The notes beneath the pieces were generated by a model. That model was not told where the DNA came from. It did not search any database and saw only the letters and a program-made list of their open reading frames with translations. Below, piece by piece: positions 54,736-63,841 of a stretch of DNA of 64,000 bases. Each line of letters opens with the position of its first letter. Position 1 is the first letter of the stretch. A program made the translations under genes and the position numbers. Source of the DNA: Firmicutes bacterium AF25-13AC (GTDB taxonomy: Bacteria; Bacillota; Clostridia; Lachnospirales; Lachnospiraceae); assembly GCA_003478935.1 (NCBI GenBank), contig QUFP01000010.1, positions 52,040-116,039 on the forward strand, read 5' to 3'.

Positions 54736-56058
54736 TTATTTTCTGTAACGACGTCTGCGTCCCTTTACACCAACAATGGCAATCAGAGAACTGATTAAAA
54801 GAAACATTGGATAATACAGCCTTGGCATAACCTGAAAAGCAGAAATCTGACTTCCAAGCTCATTGACTGCTGAAATAGCAACAAGCATCTGTGCACCATA
54901 TGGTATTACACCCTGAAAAATACAGGAAAACGTATCCAAAATAGAAGCTGCCTTTTTCGGTGTAATTCCATATTCGGCTGCTATTTCCTTTGCGATTGGA
55001 TTAGCCATTACAATTGCAACTGTATTATTGGCTGTTGCAATATCCATAGCACCAACTAAAAGTCCCATTCCAAGCTGACCGCCTCTTCTTCCTCTAAATG
55101 CCTTTCTAATAATTCCTAAAAGTGCCTCGAATCCGCCATATTCTCTTATTAGCGCACACATTGCCGCCACCAGAATCGCAACCATACATGTTTCAAACAT
55201 TCCAGAAACACCATTTCCCATGCGTATGAGCATCTCCACTGGCTCCACATAGCCGCCAATCAGCATAATCAATGCACCTGATCCAATTCCAATAAGCAAA
55301 ACTAAAAATACGTTAATTCCAACCACACCGCCTATCAATACAAGCACATATGGTATAACCTGAATTAAATTATATGGCTGGCTCACATGTCCCTTGATTG
55401 TCGTCTGGAATGACAAGATTAAAATCACAATCAGCGTTGCTACTGCCGCTGGCATTGCAATTCCAAAATTTTCTCTAAATTTATCCTTCATCTTACATCC
55501 CTGACCATTGCATGCAGCAATCGTTGTGTCTGAAATAAAGGACAAATTGTCGCCAAACATAGCTCCTCCCATAACAGATCCAACGCAAAACGGTAAATCA
55601 AAACCTGATGCCTTAGATACAGCAGCTGCAATTGGAACAAGAAGCGTAATTGTACCTACTGATGTTCCCATGGCAACTGATACAAAACAAGCTACTACAA
55701 ATAGAACAGCTACTGAAAAACGTGCCGGAATCAATGACAGCATACAATAGGCAACACTTTCTGCACTGCTTCTTCCTACAATTCCTACAAAAGACCCTGC
55801 TGCCAAGAAAATCAAGAGCATCGTAATGATATTCTTATCGCCAACTCCCTGCGCCATTACTTCAAGCTTCTGATCAAAGTGTAGCTTCGGATTTTGCAGA
55901 CAGGCCGTAAGAATTGCCGCCAAAAATGCTACCACAATTGGTACATTATCAAATCCCATTGGAATTTCCATCACATATTCAAATAAAATTCCTAGTCCAA
56001 GATATAAAAACAAAAACACCCCTATAGGGAGCAGCGCAATATAATTTAATTTTTTCAT
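54736..56058 (-). CDS. NhaC family Na+/H+ antiporter-like transporter
   Basis: Integral membrane protein, 440 residues from the start at 56058 (MKKLNYIALLPIGVFLFLYL); the reading frame extends to 56217 but would overlap the MATE gene, and GGGG lies ten bases before this ATG. About eleven hydrophobic segments. Family features include FVGIVGRSSAESVAYCMLSL, SMGTSVGTITLLVPIA-type text (VAMGTSVGTITLLVPIA), GAMFGDNLSFISDTTIAAC, and MANPIAKEIAAEYGI. Substrate could be Na+/H+ or an organic acid antiport. It lies in a leftward run with the MATE gene. Confidence 0.82.
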   Translation of the reverse strand: MKKLNYIALLPIGVFLFLYLGLGILFEYVMEIPMGFDNVPIVVAFLAAILTACLQNPKLHFDQKLEVMAQGVGDKNIITMLLIFLAAGSFVGIVGRSSAESVAYCMLSLIPARFSVAVLFVVACFVSVAMGTSVGTITLLVPIAAAVSKASGFDLPFCVGSVMGGAMFGDNLSFISDTTIAACNGQGCKMKDKFRENFGIAMPAAVATLIVILILSFQTTIKGHVSQPYNLIQVIPYVLVLIGGVVGINVFLVLLIGIGSGALIMLIGGYVEPVEMLIRMGNGVSGMFETCMVAILVAAMCALIREYGGFEALLGIIRKAFRGRRGGQLGMGLLVGAMDIATANNTVAIVMANPIAKEIAAEYGITPKKAASILDTFSCIFQGVIPYGAQMLVAISAVNELGSQISAFQVMPRLYYPMFLLISSLIAIVGVKGRRRRYRK

Positions 56059-56090
56059 TTTTATTATTCCCCTATTTTTCAATATAAAAA

Positions 56091-57425
56091 TTACTGATCC
56101 TTTTTCAGTGCCCAGATGCAGCTTGGAATCAATACAAGATCTGCACCTGTCCATGCAAGAACCTCTGCATAGAAAATACCCTCTGCCCCGAGCCATAAAG
56201 GAAGAAGAAGCACACACCCAGTTCTCATTACAAACTCTGCTATACCAGACAGCATAGGACTTACTGTATCACCTAATCCCTGCAGAGTAGAACGAAATAC
56301 GTACAAAATATAAAGAATTGGCAGGCATACACTCATAATAGAAAGATAATGATATGCAATCGCAAGTGTCTGTGAAATTTCTTCTTCCGTACCTGAAATA
56401 AACAACGACAGCAATGGTTTTCCCAAAAGAATCAAAATGACGCCTAAAACTGTCGAGGTAATAAGTGCAATAATTACACCTGCCTTTAAACCTTCACGAA
56501 TGCGTTTAGGCTGATTTGCACCAAGATTTTGTCCTGTGTAAGTAACCATGGCAAAGCCATATGAGGTGGCCGCTATTTCTAATACTCCATACAGCTTATT
56601 CGTTGCCGTAAATCCTGCAATAAAAATAACACCAAACGAATTAATCAAACGCTGTACAATCATAGATCCAATGGCAATAATAAAATTTTGGAAAGCCATC
56701 GGAAGACCAAGAAGCATCAGCTTGCCTGACAATTCAATTTCCAAGCGCAAATCTTTCCTTCTTGGATGTAAGAGCGTAAGCTTTCTTATTGTAAAGAAGC
56801 AATATCCTACGGAAATAAACTGAGCAATAAGTGTCGCTTCGGCTGCCCCTGCAATTCCCCATCCAAACACACATACAAAAAGCAAATCTAATACAATATT
56901 GCTGGCTGCAGCAATGGCTGTTGCAATAAGAGGTGTCTTACTGTCTCCAATTGCGCGCAGCATAGATGCCAATAAATTATATGCAACAACAATGGGAATA
57001 CCAGTAAACAAAATACGAAGATATAAAATCGTATCTGGCTTAATATCCTCTGGTGTTTGTAAAATAGCAAGTACTGGACGAACAGCTGCCTGAAATACTA
57101 TAGTAAGCAAAACTGCAAGCAAGGCTGACAGCACAATACTGTGTCCAACTGCCTGATGAAGCCCATCTTCATCTTTCGCTCCAAACTGCTGTGCCATGCG
57201 AATGGAAAATCCCTGTGTCAATCCCTGTATACTTCCAAGGCTCATCCAGCCTAGAGACTCTGCAGCGCCCAGTGCTGCCAATGCAGAAACACCAAGCGTC
57301 TGACCTACAATCATTGTATCAACTACTGTATAAAGCTGCTGAAAAACGTTGCCAAACATCAAAGGAAGAGAAAACAAAAACAGCAGTTTCATTGGTTTTC
57401 CCTTGGTCATATCTGTAGCATTCAT
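56091..57425 (-). CDS. MATE family transporter
   Basis: A 444-residue exporter with twelve hydrophobic segments and the two-half MATE pattern. The first half opens PMKLLFLFSLPLMFGNVFQQ and has TVVDTMIVGQTLGVSALAAL; the second has LPMAFQNFIIAIGSMIVQRL and YTGQNLGANQPKRI. It is not a close copy of the MATE gene at 29405-30871. It stops 32 bases before the NhaC-like gene and lies 57 bases after the DUF4091 gene. Placed in a glycoside cluster, it may export a glycoside aglycone or a toxic phenolic, but that is inference. Confidence 0.9.
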   Translation of the reverse strand: MNATDMTKGKPMKLLFLFSLPLMFGNVFQQLYTVVDTMIVGQTLGVSALAALGAAESLGWMSLGSIQGLTQGFSIRMAQQFGAKDEDGLHQAVGHSIVLSALLAVLLTIVFQAAVRPVLAILQTPEDIKPDTILYLRILFTGIPIVVAYNLLASMLRAIGDSKTPLIATAIAAASNIVLDLLFVCVFGWGIAGAAEATLIAQFISVGYCFFTIRKLTLLHPRRKDLRLEIELSGKLMLLGLPMAFQNFIIAIGSMIVQRLINSFGVIFIAGFTATNKLYGVLEIAATSYGFAMVTYTGQNLGANQPKRIREGLKAGVIIALITSTVLGVILILLGKPLLSLFISGTEEEISQTLAIAYHYLSIMSVCLPILYILYVFRSTLQGLGDTVSPMLSGIAEFVMRTGCVLLLPLWLGAEGIFYAEVLAWTGADLVLIPSCIWALKKDQ

Positions 57426-57482
57426 TGTTCAAAACCTAAAATATATCATATTCCTTTCTTTTTCATTAAGTATACTCTAAAC

Positions 57483-59180
57483 TTAGTTTTTTTGTCCTTC
57501 CTGTATAAAGAGTTCTGCCATACGCTCACGAAGCTGCAAAATATAATCTGCCTCGTGAGGATAATGCTCAAAATCAAACGGTTCCTCAGCATTCTCCATG
57601 ATTAGTGCAACAACACGTTCTCTGCCAACCACCGATTCTAATGTAGTAAGTGCATTTAAATCATCAAGAGCCTCTCGCTGCACCTGTGCACGAATAGATG
57701 ACATCGGTTTTTCATCTGGACCTGGATAAACCAAAAATGCATCACCAGATGGAAACGCATAACTTGCATGTGTGTTAAAAAATGGATCAATATGAGAAAT
57801 CGAATACTGCGAATTATAGAAATTAAAGCCCCAGTGTAAAAATCCCTTAATTCCATGAAGATACATCAATACTCCCATAATACGATTTCGCCAGCTTGGC
57901 ATTGCAAAGAAGCGATTCGGTACTGTAACAGACTGCCCACAGCAATAATACACCCATGGTTGCGGGACCTTATTCTTTAAAAAGACACTTATATGATTGC
58001 TTGACACAATCGGATGCTGAACAATTCCTTTTTCATAGAAAGAATACTCGCTAAGTGCATCAACTACCTGCCATCCCTTCAGGCTTTCCTTTACACTCTC
58101 TCGTGCCTCCTTATAGCTTTCCAGACAATCCATTCCTGGTTCATCTGAGATATGGAAAAAAACATGATCCCTATCATATCCAAACCCAATCAATTTACTT
58201 TGAAGCTCTGGCAAAAACTGCTTTAAGAAACTCTGATACGAGGAATCTAGTGCCGGTGTATGCCATCCGAACTTTTTTACGTTCTTTCCATCTACTGTTA
58301 CAACAATCTTTGGTGCTGCTTTCGCACCCCACTGTGTAAACAAATGCGGTATTTCAAGATACTTTATTCCATTTCTTAGGCAAAGATCACACCAACGCTT
58401 TAATCTTGACCAATCAAACTTGTAAGATCCATCTGCATCCTGCAAAATATCTATAAGCTGCACTGTTGTACGCTCCCCACCTACTGCAGTATCAAGAGGC
58501 GGTGTAAAAATAGGTGTCAGCAACATATTGATTCCAAGCTCTTTTCCTGCAAGCGCAATCTGTGCTTCCATTATCTCCCAATGCTTTTCTGAAAATACAG
58601 GAATATGATAATAATCAGCCAGACAGTCTGCGTGAAACCATTCAGTGTGAATAAGCGTTTGTTCTGAAAGCACTTTATCCAACACATTTAAATTCACTGT
58701 CAATATCTGATAAGGTTCTTTTTCATCCTTTCCATATATTAAAATATCAATCTGATATGTGCCAGGTACAATTGCAGATGTATCTAAAAAATCAATCCAG
58801 AGTGAACGTGTTTGTCCAGGAATCAAACGAACAAAATTTGTTTCACGTGGACATAAAAGATCAGGAAATAATCCCGGCTGACTCTTTAAATACCACTCGT
58901 CCGTCTGCTCATAACATGGAAAAGCGCTAGGTACAAGCTCCACATCACGCACACGCACAGATGATGGGCTGCCCTTTATCTCATAAGTAAAGCCTTCTGC
59001 AAAATGTTTCCTTTCGCCATCGTAATTACTGCTACTTCCATATACAAGCAAAAATGCTGGAAGCTCTCCTTTAAAAATTGAAATTGTGTGTTGATCGTTT
59101 TTCTTCACACAGTCCGTATCTGGAAATATTTTTTCCAGACTGCTTGCCAAATAAAAATATGCTTCTTTATTCCCTGTCAT
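57483..59180 (-). CDS. DUF4091 domain protein, glycoside-hydrolase-like
   Basis: A 565-residue protein. The N-terminal half is beta-rich (ELPAFLLVYGSSSNYDG, RDVELVPSAFPCYE, PGQTRSLWIDFLDTS); the rest looks like a TIM barrel of the DUF4091 type (HTEWFHADCLADYYHIPVFS, LLTPIFTPPLDT, HVFFHISDEPGMDCLE with a candidate catalytic Asp-Glu, GIKGFLHWGFNFYN). The family is commonly found with glycoside hydrolases but its reaction is not known to me. No signal peptide. It lies between the UlaG-like gene (19 bases) and the MATE gene. Confidence 0.82.
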   Translation of the reverse strand: MTGNKEAYFYLASSLEKIFPDTDCVKKNDQHTISIFKGELPAFLLVYGSSSNYDGERKHFAEGFTYEIKGSPSSVRVRDVELVPSAFPCYEQTDEWYLKSQPGLFPDLLCPRETNFVRLIPGQTRSLWIDFLDTSAIVPGTYQIDILIYGKDEKEPYQILTVNLNVLDKVLSEQTLIHTEWFHADCLADYYHIPVFSEKHWEIMEAQIALAGKELGINMLLTPIFTPPLDTAVGGERTTVQLIDILQDADGSYKFDWSRLKRWCDLCLRNGIKYLEIPHLFTQWGAKAAPKIVVTVDGKNVKKFGWHTPALDSSYQSFLKQFLPELQSKLIGFGYDRDHVFFHISDEPGMDCLESYKEARESVKESLKGWQVVDALSEYSFYEKGIVQHPIVSSNHISVFLKNKVPQPWVYYCCGQSVTVPNRFFAMPSWRNRIMGVLMYLHGIKGFLHWGFNFYNSQYSISHIDPFFNTHASYAFPSGDAFLVYPGPDEKPMSSIRAQVQREALDDLNALTTLESVVGRERVVALIMENAEEPFDFEHYPHEADYILQLRERMAELFIQEGQKN

Positions 59181-59199
59181 TATCTTCTCCTACCAATTA

Positions 59200-60051
59200 T
59201 CACTGTGTATACAAATATGGCTCACCATTTCTTAAAATGTGCCATGCGCGATTTGGCTGCGTATGCTCCATATAATAAGCAAACAATAAAGGATTTTCTT
59301 CATTGCCGCACATCATATCATAATGCGTTGGAATAACAGTTGTACAATCAATCTCTTTTGCAAAAAGAGCCGCCTCCTGAGGTGTCATATTACCAATAAT
59401 ATCACGTGACTCTCTAACCCAATCTCTGCCATTGATTGGCAAAAAAGCAAGATGAATAGGGCCAGCCTTGCGAACATCTATAACAAGACGGTCTGTTGCA
59501 ACTGCATCTCCGCAATGAAGAATCGTAATATCTCCCATATAAAAAACATAGCCAAGTGCTTTTTCATTACCATTTGCATCAGCACGATACACATCATGTG
59601 GAACTGCTACCGCAGTCACTGAAATATTTTGAAACAATTCCAGCTGCTGTCCTTGCCGGATTCCCGTCACACGATCAGCAAATGATGCAATACATTCTTG
59701 AATTTCATCTAAAATCCCTGTCGGAACAAAAAACTTTACATTTGGATGAGAAGCCGCTAGTTTGCATATAGTGTCTGGCTGAAAATGATCCAGATGATTA
59801 TGTGTACAAAATACAGCATCCACAGAAAAATTAGCATCTGCTGAAAATGGTGGTTCAAAATGTGTACGACAAACACCATCCTTTCCATAAATCGGCTCCA
59901 AAACTGGATCAATCAAAATAATTTTTCCATTATATTTCAGAAAAACACCGCATTGTCCAATTCTCCAGACTGCAACAGAATGACTTGTAGTCTCCTGCTC
60001 GCTCAGGGAATGAATAAGCGCATTTCCCCTATAAAACCAATTTTGATCCAT
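59200..60051 (-). CDS. MBL-fold metallohydrolase, UlaG-like
   Basis: A 283-residue zinc-dependent hydrolase. The start at 60051 (MDQNWFYRGNALIHSL) has GGGAGGG seven bases upstream. Motifs: the metal site VFCTHNHLDHFQPDTI, further metal residues in AVAVPHDVYRA, ILHCGDAVATDRL and VIPTHYDMMCGNEEN. It resembles L-ascorbate-6-phosphate lactonase UlaG and its relatives, where HNHLDH matches the HxHxDH box. The gene lies in a glycoside cluster, so a sugar-lactone substrate is plausible. No ula PTS genes are present, so ascorbate use is not supported. Confidence 0.85.
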   Translation of the reverse strand: MDQNWFYRGNALIHSLSEQETTSHSVAVWRIGQCGVFLKYNGKIILIDPVLEPIYGKDGVCRTHFEPPFSADANFSVDAVFCTHNHLDHFQPDTICKLAASHPNVKFFVPTGILDEIQECIASFADRVTGIRQGQQLELFQNISVTAVAVPHDVYRADANGNEKALGYVFYMGDITILHCGDAVATDRLVIDVRKAGPIHLAFLPINGRDWVRESRDIIGNMTPQEAALFAKEIDCTTVIPTHYDMMCGNEENPLLFAYYMEHTQPNRAWHILRNGEPYLYTQ

Positions 60052-60205
60052 ATAAAAACCCTCCCAATATATTTTCAAGCAAATTATAAAAAGCACCCGC
60101 ATAAACTGCCGCAGCAGCTGCGAGTGCTAATACACCTGCTATACGTTTTCCAGTTTTTCTTATTTGTACTGGAAATAGTATAGCACTAATTATATCTATT
60201 GTCAT
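60029..60205 (-). CDS. Possible small membrane protein (58 residues)
   Basis: An ATG at 60205 opens a 58-residue frame ending at 60029, overlapping the start of the UlaG-like gene. It has a short amphipathic N-terminus, a basic turn (RKTGKRIAG), a hydrophobic Ala/Leu segment (VLALAAAAAVYAGAFYNLL) and a Gly-rich end. AGG directly abuts the ATG, so initiation is weak. It fits as a small one-pass protein between the GH2 and UlaG-like genes. A further 18-residue frame (MKKVLVTLAVLVVKVLCK, 60248-60304) precedes it. Conservation is untested. Confidence 0.35.
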   Translation of the reverse strand: MTIDIISAILFPVQIRKTGKRIAGVLALAAAAAVYAGAFYNLLENILGGFLYGSKLVL

Positions 60206-60308
60206 CCTATTTTCTATATACTAGTTTCTATTGTGATATTTTACATTCTATTTACACAATACTTTCACGACTAATACAGCAAGCGTTACTAAAACTTTTT
60301 TCATTTTT

Positions 60309-62549
60309 TTACTTCTTAATCTTAATCAATCTTGAATTCAAACTTTCGATAAAGCCATCCTGGATTCCTGAAATCATATTTGTCATCGCTTCTGGCTTCA
60401 TCGTTTTCAACATATCCCACATGCCAATGCCAGGCTTAATATCAAAATTAGTTGCCAGCTTGAGTGCTTGTGACGTAATTTCCAAAGCTTCTTCATTTTT
60501 AGAAATTTCTTCCAGAGTGTCGCGTACACTATAAAAGCCCTCTGGGAATTCCATTGGTGCCTTCAAATCAAGACTTCCCATCTGCTTAAACCAATTTGCA
60601 ACGCCCTCCTGACGCTCATTAAACTCCGGAAGTGTATAGCTGTCTGGCTCTTTTTCAACCTTTTCCAGCGTAATGCTATCCTTCACCTTATCTGTCACTG
60701 CAAGCAGTATATTAATTCCTTCATCCAATGTCACAGTAAAGTGGAAAATACGGTGCTCCGTCTTTGTTCCAACCTTTTTACCATTGCAGTACAGCGTCAC
60801 GCTATCCTGATTAGAATAAATCTTCACCTCAGTAGTCTCACCTGCGCGCTGTGCATGACGGCGTCCTGCAATATGTACCATCGGCTCTTTACTCCAATAT
60901 GCCTGGTACACGTAAAAGCTGTCTTTACGCGTTTTACGGTCAATCGTGACAAGTCCTTTATTATTGCGTCCACGCACTCCGCCTTCATTTCTGGCAGCAC
61001 ATCCAAAATCAAACATATTCCAGACATGACTTGACCAGATCCATGGACGATCCTCAAACACCTGTGCCATGTGCTCATGATACAGTGCCTGATATTCTTC
61101 CGTATAATCCTTACATTGAGGCTTATTGCTATGCCAATTAATAATGCCCTCACAGCCATATTCAGAAACACCAATGCAAATATCTGGATTATCAGCATGG
61201 AACTTATCTAACCATGGTGCATTGTCCTCAATCTTACCACCATACCATCCAAAATAGTGATTGTAGCTTTCCACATCAGTAATATGATGCATAGGACCAG
61301 AAACAGGTGTAAAACTAACATGTGCAATAGTTGTCAGACGAGTTGGATCAAGCTCCTTACATAATCTCTGCAAATCATGGTGGCAGTCTACCAGCTCCTG
61401 ACTGATTCCGCCAATAAGAATCTCATTTGAAATACCCCAGAACATAATAGACGGATGATTATAATTTTGAACAATCAGTTCAGTCAATTCACGGCGACAA
61501 TGCTCATGTGCATCTTTTCCAGATTTGAACACACTGATAAACGGAATCTCAGCCCAGACTGCAAATCCCAGTCTGTCGCAAGCATCATAAAAATCCTGAC
61601 TATGCTGATAATGTGCCAGACGAATCGTGTTAGCCCCCAGTTCCTTAATAATCTTAGCATCCTGAACGTGCTCCTCTGCAGTCAGCGCATTTCCTTTATA
61701 AAGCCTGTCCTGATGACGCGATACACCACGAAGCGAAACAGCCTTGTTGTTAATAAAAAATCCACCATCCGGTGTAACATAATAACTGCGTACACCAGTA
61801 TTTACACAAATTTCATCATATGTCTCATTGTTTTTCTGCAGACGGGCAACTACTGTATACAAATTTGGCTCGTCCATACTCCACAGCTTCACATCTGGAA
61901 CATAGATTGTCACTGCAGTATCATCTGCCGGACGAACAGCAGCAGCCACCTCACATCCACATGCATCCTCGATGCTGTACATAACAGTAAAACAGTCCTC
62001 TTGGTTAGTAACAAAGCTTTCAATTTCAAAAGTTGCACCGCCGTCTTCAGTTGGCTTTGGTGTCACTTTGATACCAGAACCTCCGTAGTAATCCAAATCA
62101 AAATGAGTATGAGGAACACTGATTAGATTAACGCCGCGATACAAGCCACCATAAAAAGTAAAGTCTGCTGAAGCAGGATACATTGAAGGCGTATCTTCGT
62201 TACTAACCTCAATTGTCATCTCGTTATTTCCTTCCTTACACAAATCTGTGATATCGGCACGAAATGTAGAGAATCCACCCTCATGCGTAGCAGCAACTGT
62301 CCCATTCACTTTGACAACAGCTGCTAATGCTGCCGCCAAAACTTCAACATAAACACGACCACCCTCTAACGGTTGCTCTGGCTTAAGAAATGTGCAGCGA
62401 TACACACCTGTAGTGCGCAGATAACTGCCGTTGCCATCCATACCATCCACCGCATTCCAAGTGTGTGGTAATGTAACCTTTTCTGCCAGACGCTCTCCTT
62501 TTGGAAAAGACAATGTCCAGTTCTCATTGAGTGAAATTAATTTTCTCAT
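60309..62549 (-). CDS. Glycoside hydrolase family 2 (beta-galactosidase/glucuronidase-like)
   Basis: A 746-residue protein. The N-terminal sugar-binding jelly-roll (LNENWTLSFPKGERLAEKV, LPHTWNAVDG, YRCTFLKPEQ) and immunoglobulin-like domain are followed by the TIM barrel (LRGVSRHQDRLY, ANTIRLAHYQHSQDFYDACD, IMFWGISNEILIGG with the acid/base Asn-Glu, VSEYGCEGIINWHS with the nucleophile Glu). A C-terminal extension (about 590-746) with FKQMGSLDLKAPMEFPEGFY and a helical tail is not typical of LacZ. Substrate is undetermined. No signal peptide; it acts on imported glycosides. Confidence 0.9.
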   Translation of the reverse strand: MRKLISLNENWTLSFPKGERLAEKVTLPHTWNAVDGMDGNGSYLRTTGVYRCTFLKPEQPLEGGRVYVEVLAAALAAVVKVNGTVAATHEGGFSTFRADITDLCKEGNNEMTIEVSNEDTPSMYPASADFTFYGGLYRGVNLISVPHTHFDLDYYGGSGIKVTPKPTEDGGATFEIESFVTNQEDCFTVMYSIEDACGCEVAAAVRPADDTAVTIYVPDVKLWSMDEPNLYTVVARLQKNNETYDEICVNTGVRSYYVTPDGGFFINNKAVSLRGVSRHQDRLYKGNALTAEEHVQDAKIIKELGANTIRLAHYQHSQDFYDACDRLGFAVWAEIPFISVFKSGKDAHEHCRRELTELIVQNYNHPSIMFWGISNEILIGGISQELVDCHHDLQRLCKELDPTRLTTIAHVSFTPVSGPMHHITDVESYNHYFGWYGGKIEDNAPWLDKFHADNPDICIGVSEYGCEGIINWHSNKPQCKDYTEEYQALYHEHMAQVFEDRPWIWSSHVWNMFDFGCAARNEGGVRGRNNKGLVTIDRKTRKDSFYVYQAYWSKEPMVHIAGRRHAQRAGETTEVKIYSNQDSVTLYCNGKKVGTKTEHRIFHFTVTLDEGINILLAVTDKVKDSITLEKVEKEPDSYTLPEFNERQEGVANWFKQMGSLDLKAPMEFPEGFYSVRDTLEEISKNEEALEITSQALKLATNFDIKPGIGMWDMLKTMKPEAMTNMISGIQDGFIESLNSRLIKIKK

Positions 62550-62685
62550 AATAATCCTCCCTTTATTCCTATATTAAATAAAATTTAACGTATATTTCAA
62601 TTTCATCTCATATATTTCCCCTAAAAATTTTGCTCACTATAACTAGTATATCAGCAAATGTCGCTATTGTCATTCTTTTTTTTAC

Positions 62686-62743
62686 AAAAAAACTGGCAGA
62701 CATATGCATATCACCCCTCAGATCTTATGCATTCATCTGCCAG
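62686..62743 (-). terminator. Terminator of the DMT transporter gene
   Basis: CTGGCAGA (62693-62700) and TCTGCCAG (62736-62743) bracket an inner ATGCAT/ATGCAT pair, followed on the minus strand by seven Ts. It lies just after the transporter stop codon at 62758. Confidence 0.75.
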
Positions 62744-62757
62744 CTATATTTTAATTA

Positions 62758-63705
62758 TTATTTTTCTGCTGCTTTATTAATGTTTACAATACTAATTCCT
62801 ATGCACACAAGTACAAGTGCTATAAGTGCATTGATTCCAAGCTCCTTGCTGCCTTCACGGAGCCACCATGCTGATAGCAATACACCAAATACTGGATTTG
62901 TAAATCCAAAAATGGCAACCTTTGATACAGGATTATATTTAAGAAGGATTCCCCAAATAGAATATGCCACTGCTGAAATGCATGCAAGATAAAATAGCAT
63001 AAGCATTGCATTTACTGATACATGTGTTATTCTTCCACCCATTATCAGTCCAAGAATTACCATTACGATTCCACCGAATATAAACTGATAACCGCTGAGC
63101 ATAACCGGATTATCCTTTTTAGAATAATTTTTCATAAGGCAGGATGAAACCGCATATGAAATAGCGCATAAAAACAAACTTCCGTCACCCATAAGGCTTA
63201 AGTTCATATCTATTTTCTGACCATTCATGCTTACAACTATAACTCCGGCAAAACCTATCACACAGCCTGCCACCTTTTTAAAATTAAGCTTCTCCTGTCT
63301 GAAGATAAGGCTTGATACAAGTATTACAAAAAATGTATTTGATCCATTAATAATAGATGCCTTTACACCACTATTATGAGCAAGTCCAATATAAAAGAAG
63401 ATATACTGGAGTATTGTCTGAAATACTGCTAATTTAGCAATGCTTGGAACTGAGCTTTTTGTAGGAAGAAGAAGCTTACGGTTTAATGCGCTTCCAATCA
63501 GTATCGTAAGTATTCCTGCAAATACAAATCTGATACCTGCAAATAATATCTGCGTCCATGTTTCACTTGATGGTATCTCGAATAATGCATATCCAAGCTT
63601 AATACATGGCGAAGCACTTCCCCACAAGAATGTACATACTAATGCCAGTGCACATACCACCCATGTTTTTTGTAAAATTTGTGTTTTACTTTCTGAATTC
63701 CCCAT
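62758..63705 (-). CDS. DMT superfamily transporter (EamA family)
   Basis: A 315-residue membrane protein with ten hydrophobic segments arranged as two EamA repeats. The first half has ALALVCTFLWGSASPCIKLGYALF and the second LMGDGSLFLCAISYAVSSCLM with IFGFTNPVFGVLLSAWWL. Length and layout are normal for drug/metabolite exporters. The substrate is unknown. It has its own promoter (63741-63769) and terminator, so it is a single-gene unit. Confidence 0.9.
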   Translation of the reverse strand: MGNSESKTQILQKTWVVCALALVCTFLWGSASPCIKLGYALFEIPSSETWTQILFAGIRFVFAGILTILIGSALNRKLLLPTKSSVPSIAKLAVFQTILQYIFFYIGLAHNSGVKASIINGSNTFFVILVSSLIFRQEKLNFKKVAGCVIGFAGVIVVSMNGQKIDMNLSLMGDGSLFLCAISYAVSSCLMKNYSKKDNPVMLSGYQFIFGGIVMVILGLIMGGRITHVSVNAMLMLFYLACISAVAYSIWGILLKYNPVSKVAIFGFTNPVFGVLLSAWWLREGSKELGINALIALVLVCIGISIVNINKAAEK

Positions 63706-63740
63706 TTTTCTATTCTCCTATGTTTTTTTCATGAAAAGCT

Positions 63741-63769
63741 ATTGTAACATATAAATAGGGAAATTGCAA
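63741..63769 (-). promoter_or_regulatory. Promoter of the DMT transporter gene
   Basis: TTGCAA (63764-63769) and TACAAT (63741-63746) on the minus strand, 17 bases apart, about 35 bases before the ATG, with AGGAGA as ribosome binding site. Confidence 0.65.
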
Positions 63770-63821
63770 GGTGTAAAAAATGTTCTGGTAGAATACTTGT
63801 TATAAAATTTTTAGGCGAAAA

Positions 63822-63841
63822 CCCAGGGGCTTGCCCCTGGG
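63822..63841. repeat. Perfect 9-bp GC-rich hairpin near the window edge
   Basis: CCCAGGGGC (63822-63830) and GCCCCTGGG (63833-63841) pair with a TT loop in AT-rich DNA. No gene can be read in 63842-64000. The shape (GAAAA-hairpin-GATGAAGCC) is reminiscent of the subterminal hairpins of IS200/IS605-type elements, but no transposase is in the window; it may equally be the terminator of a gene to the right. Confidence 0.45.
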
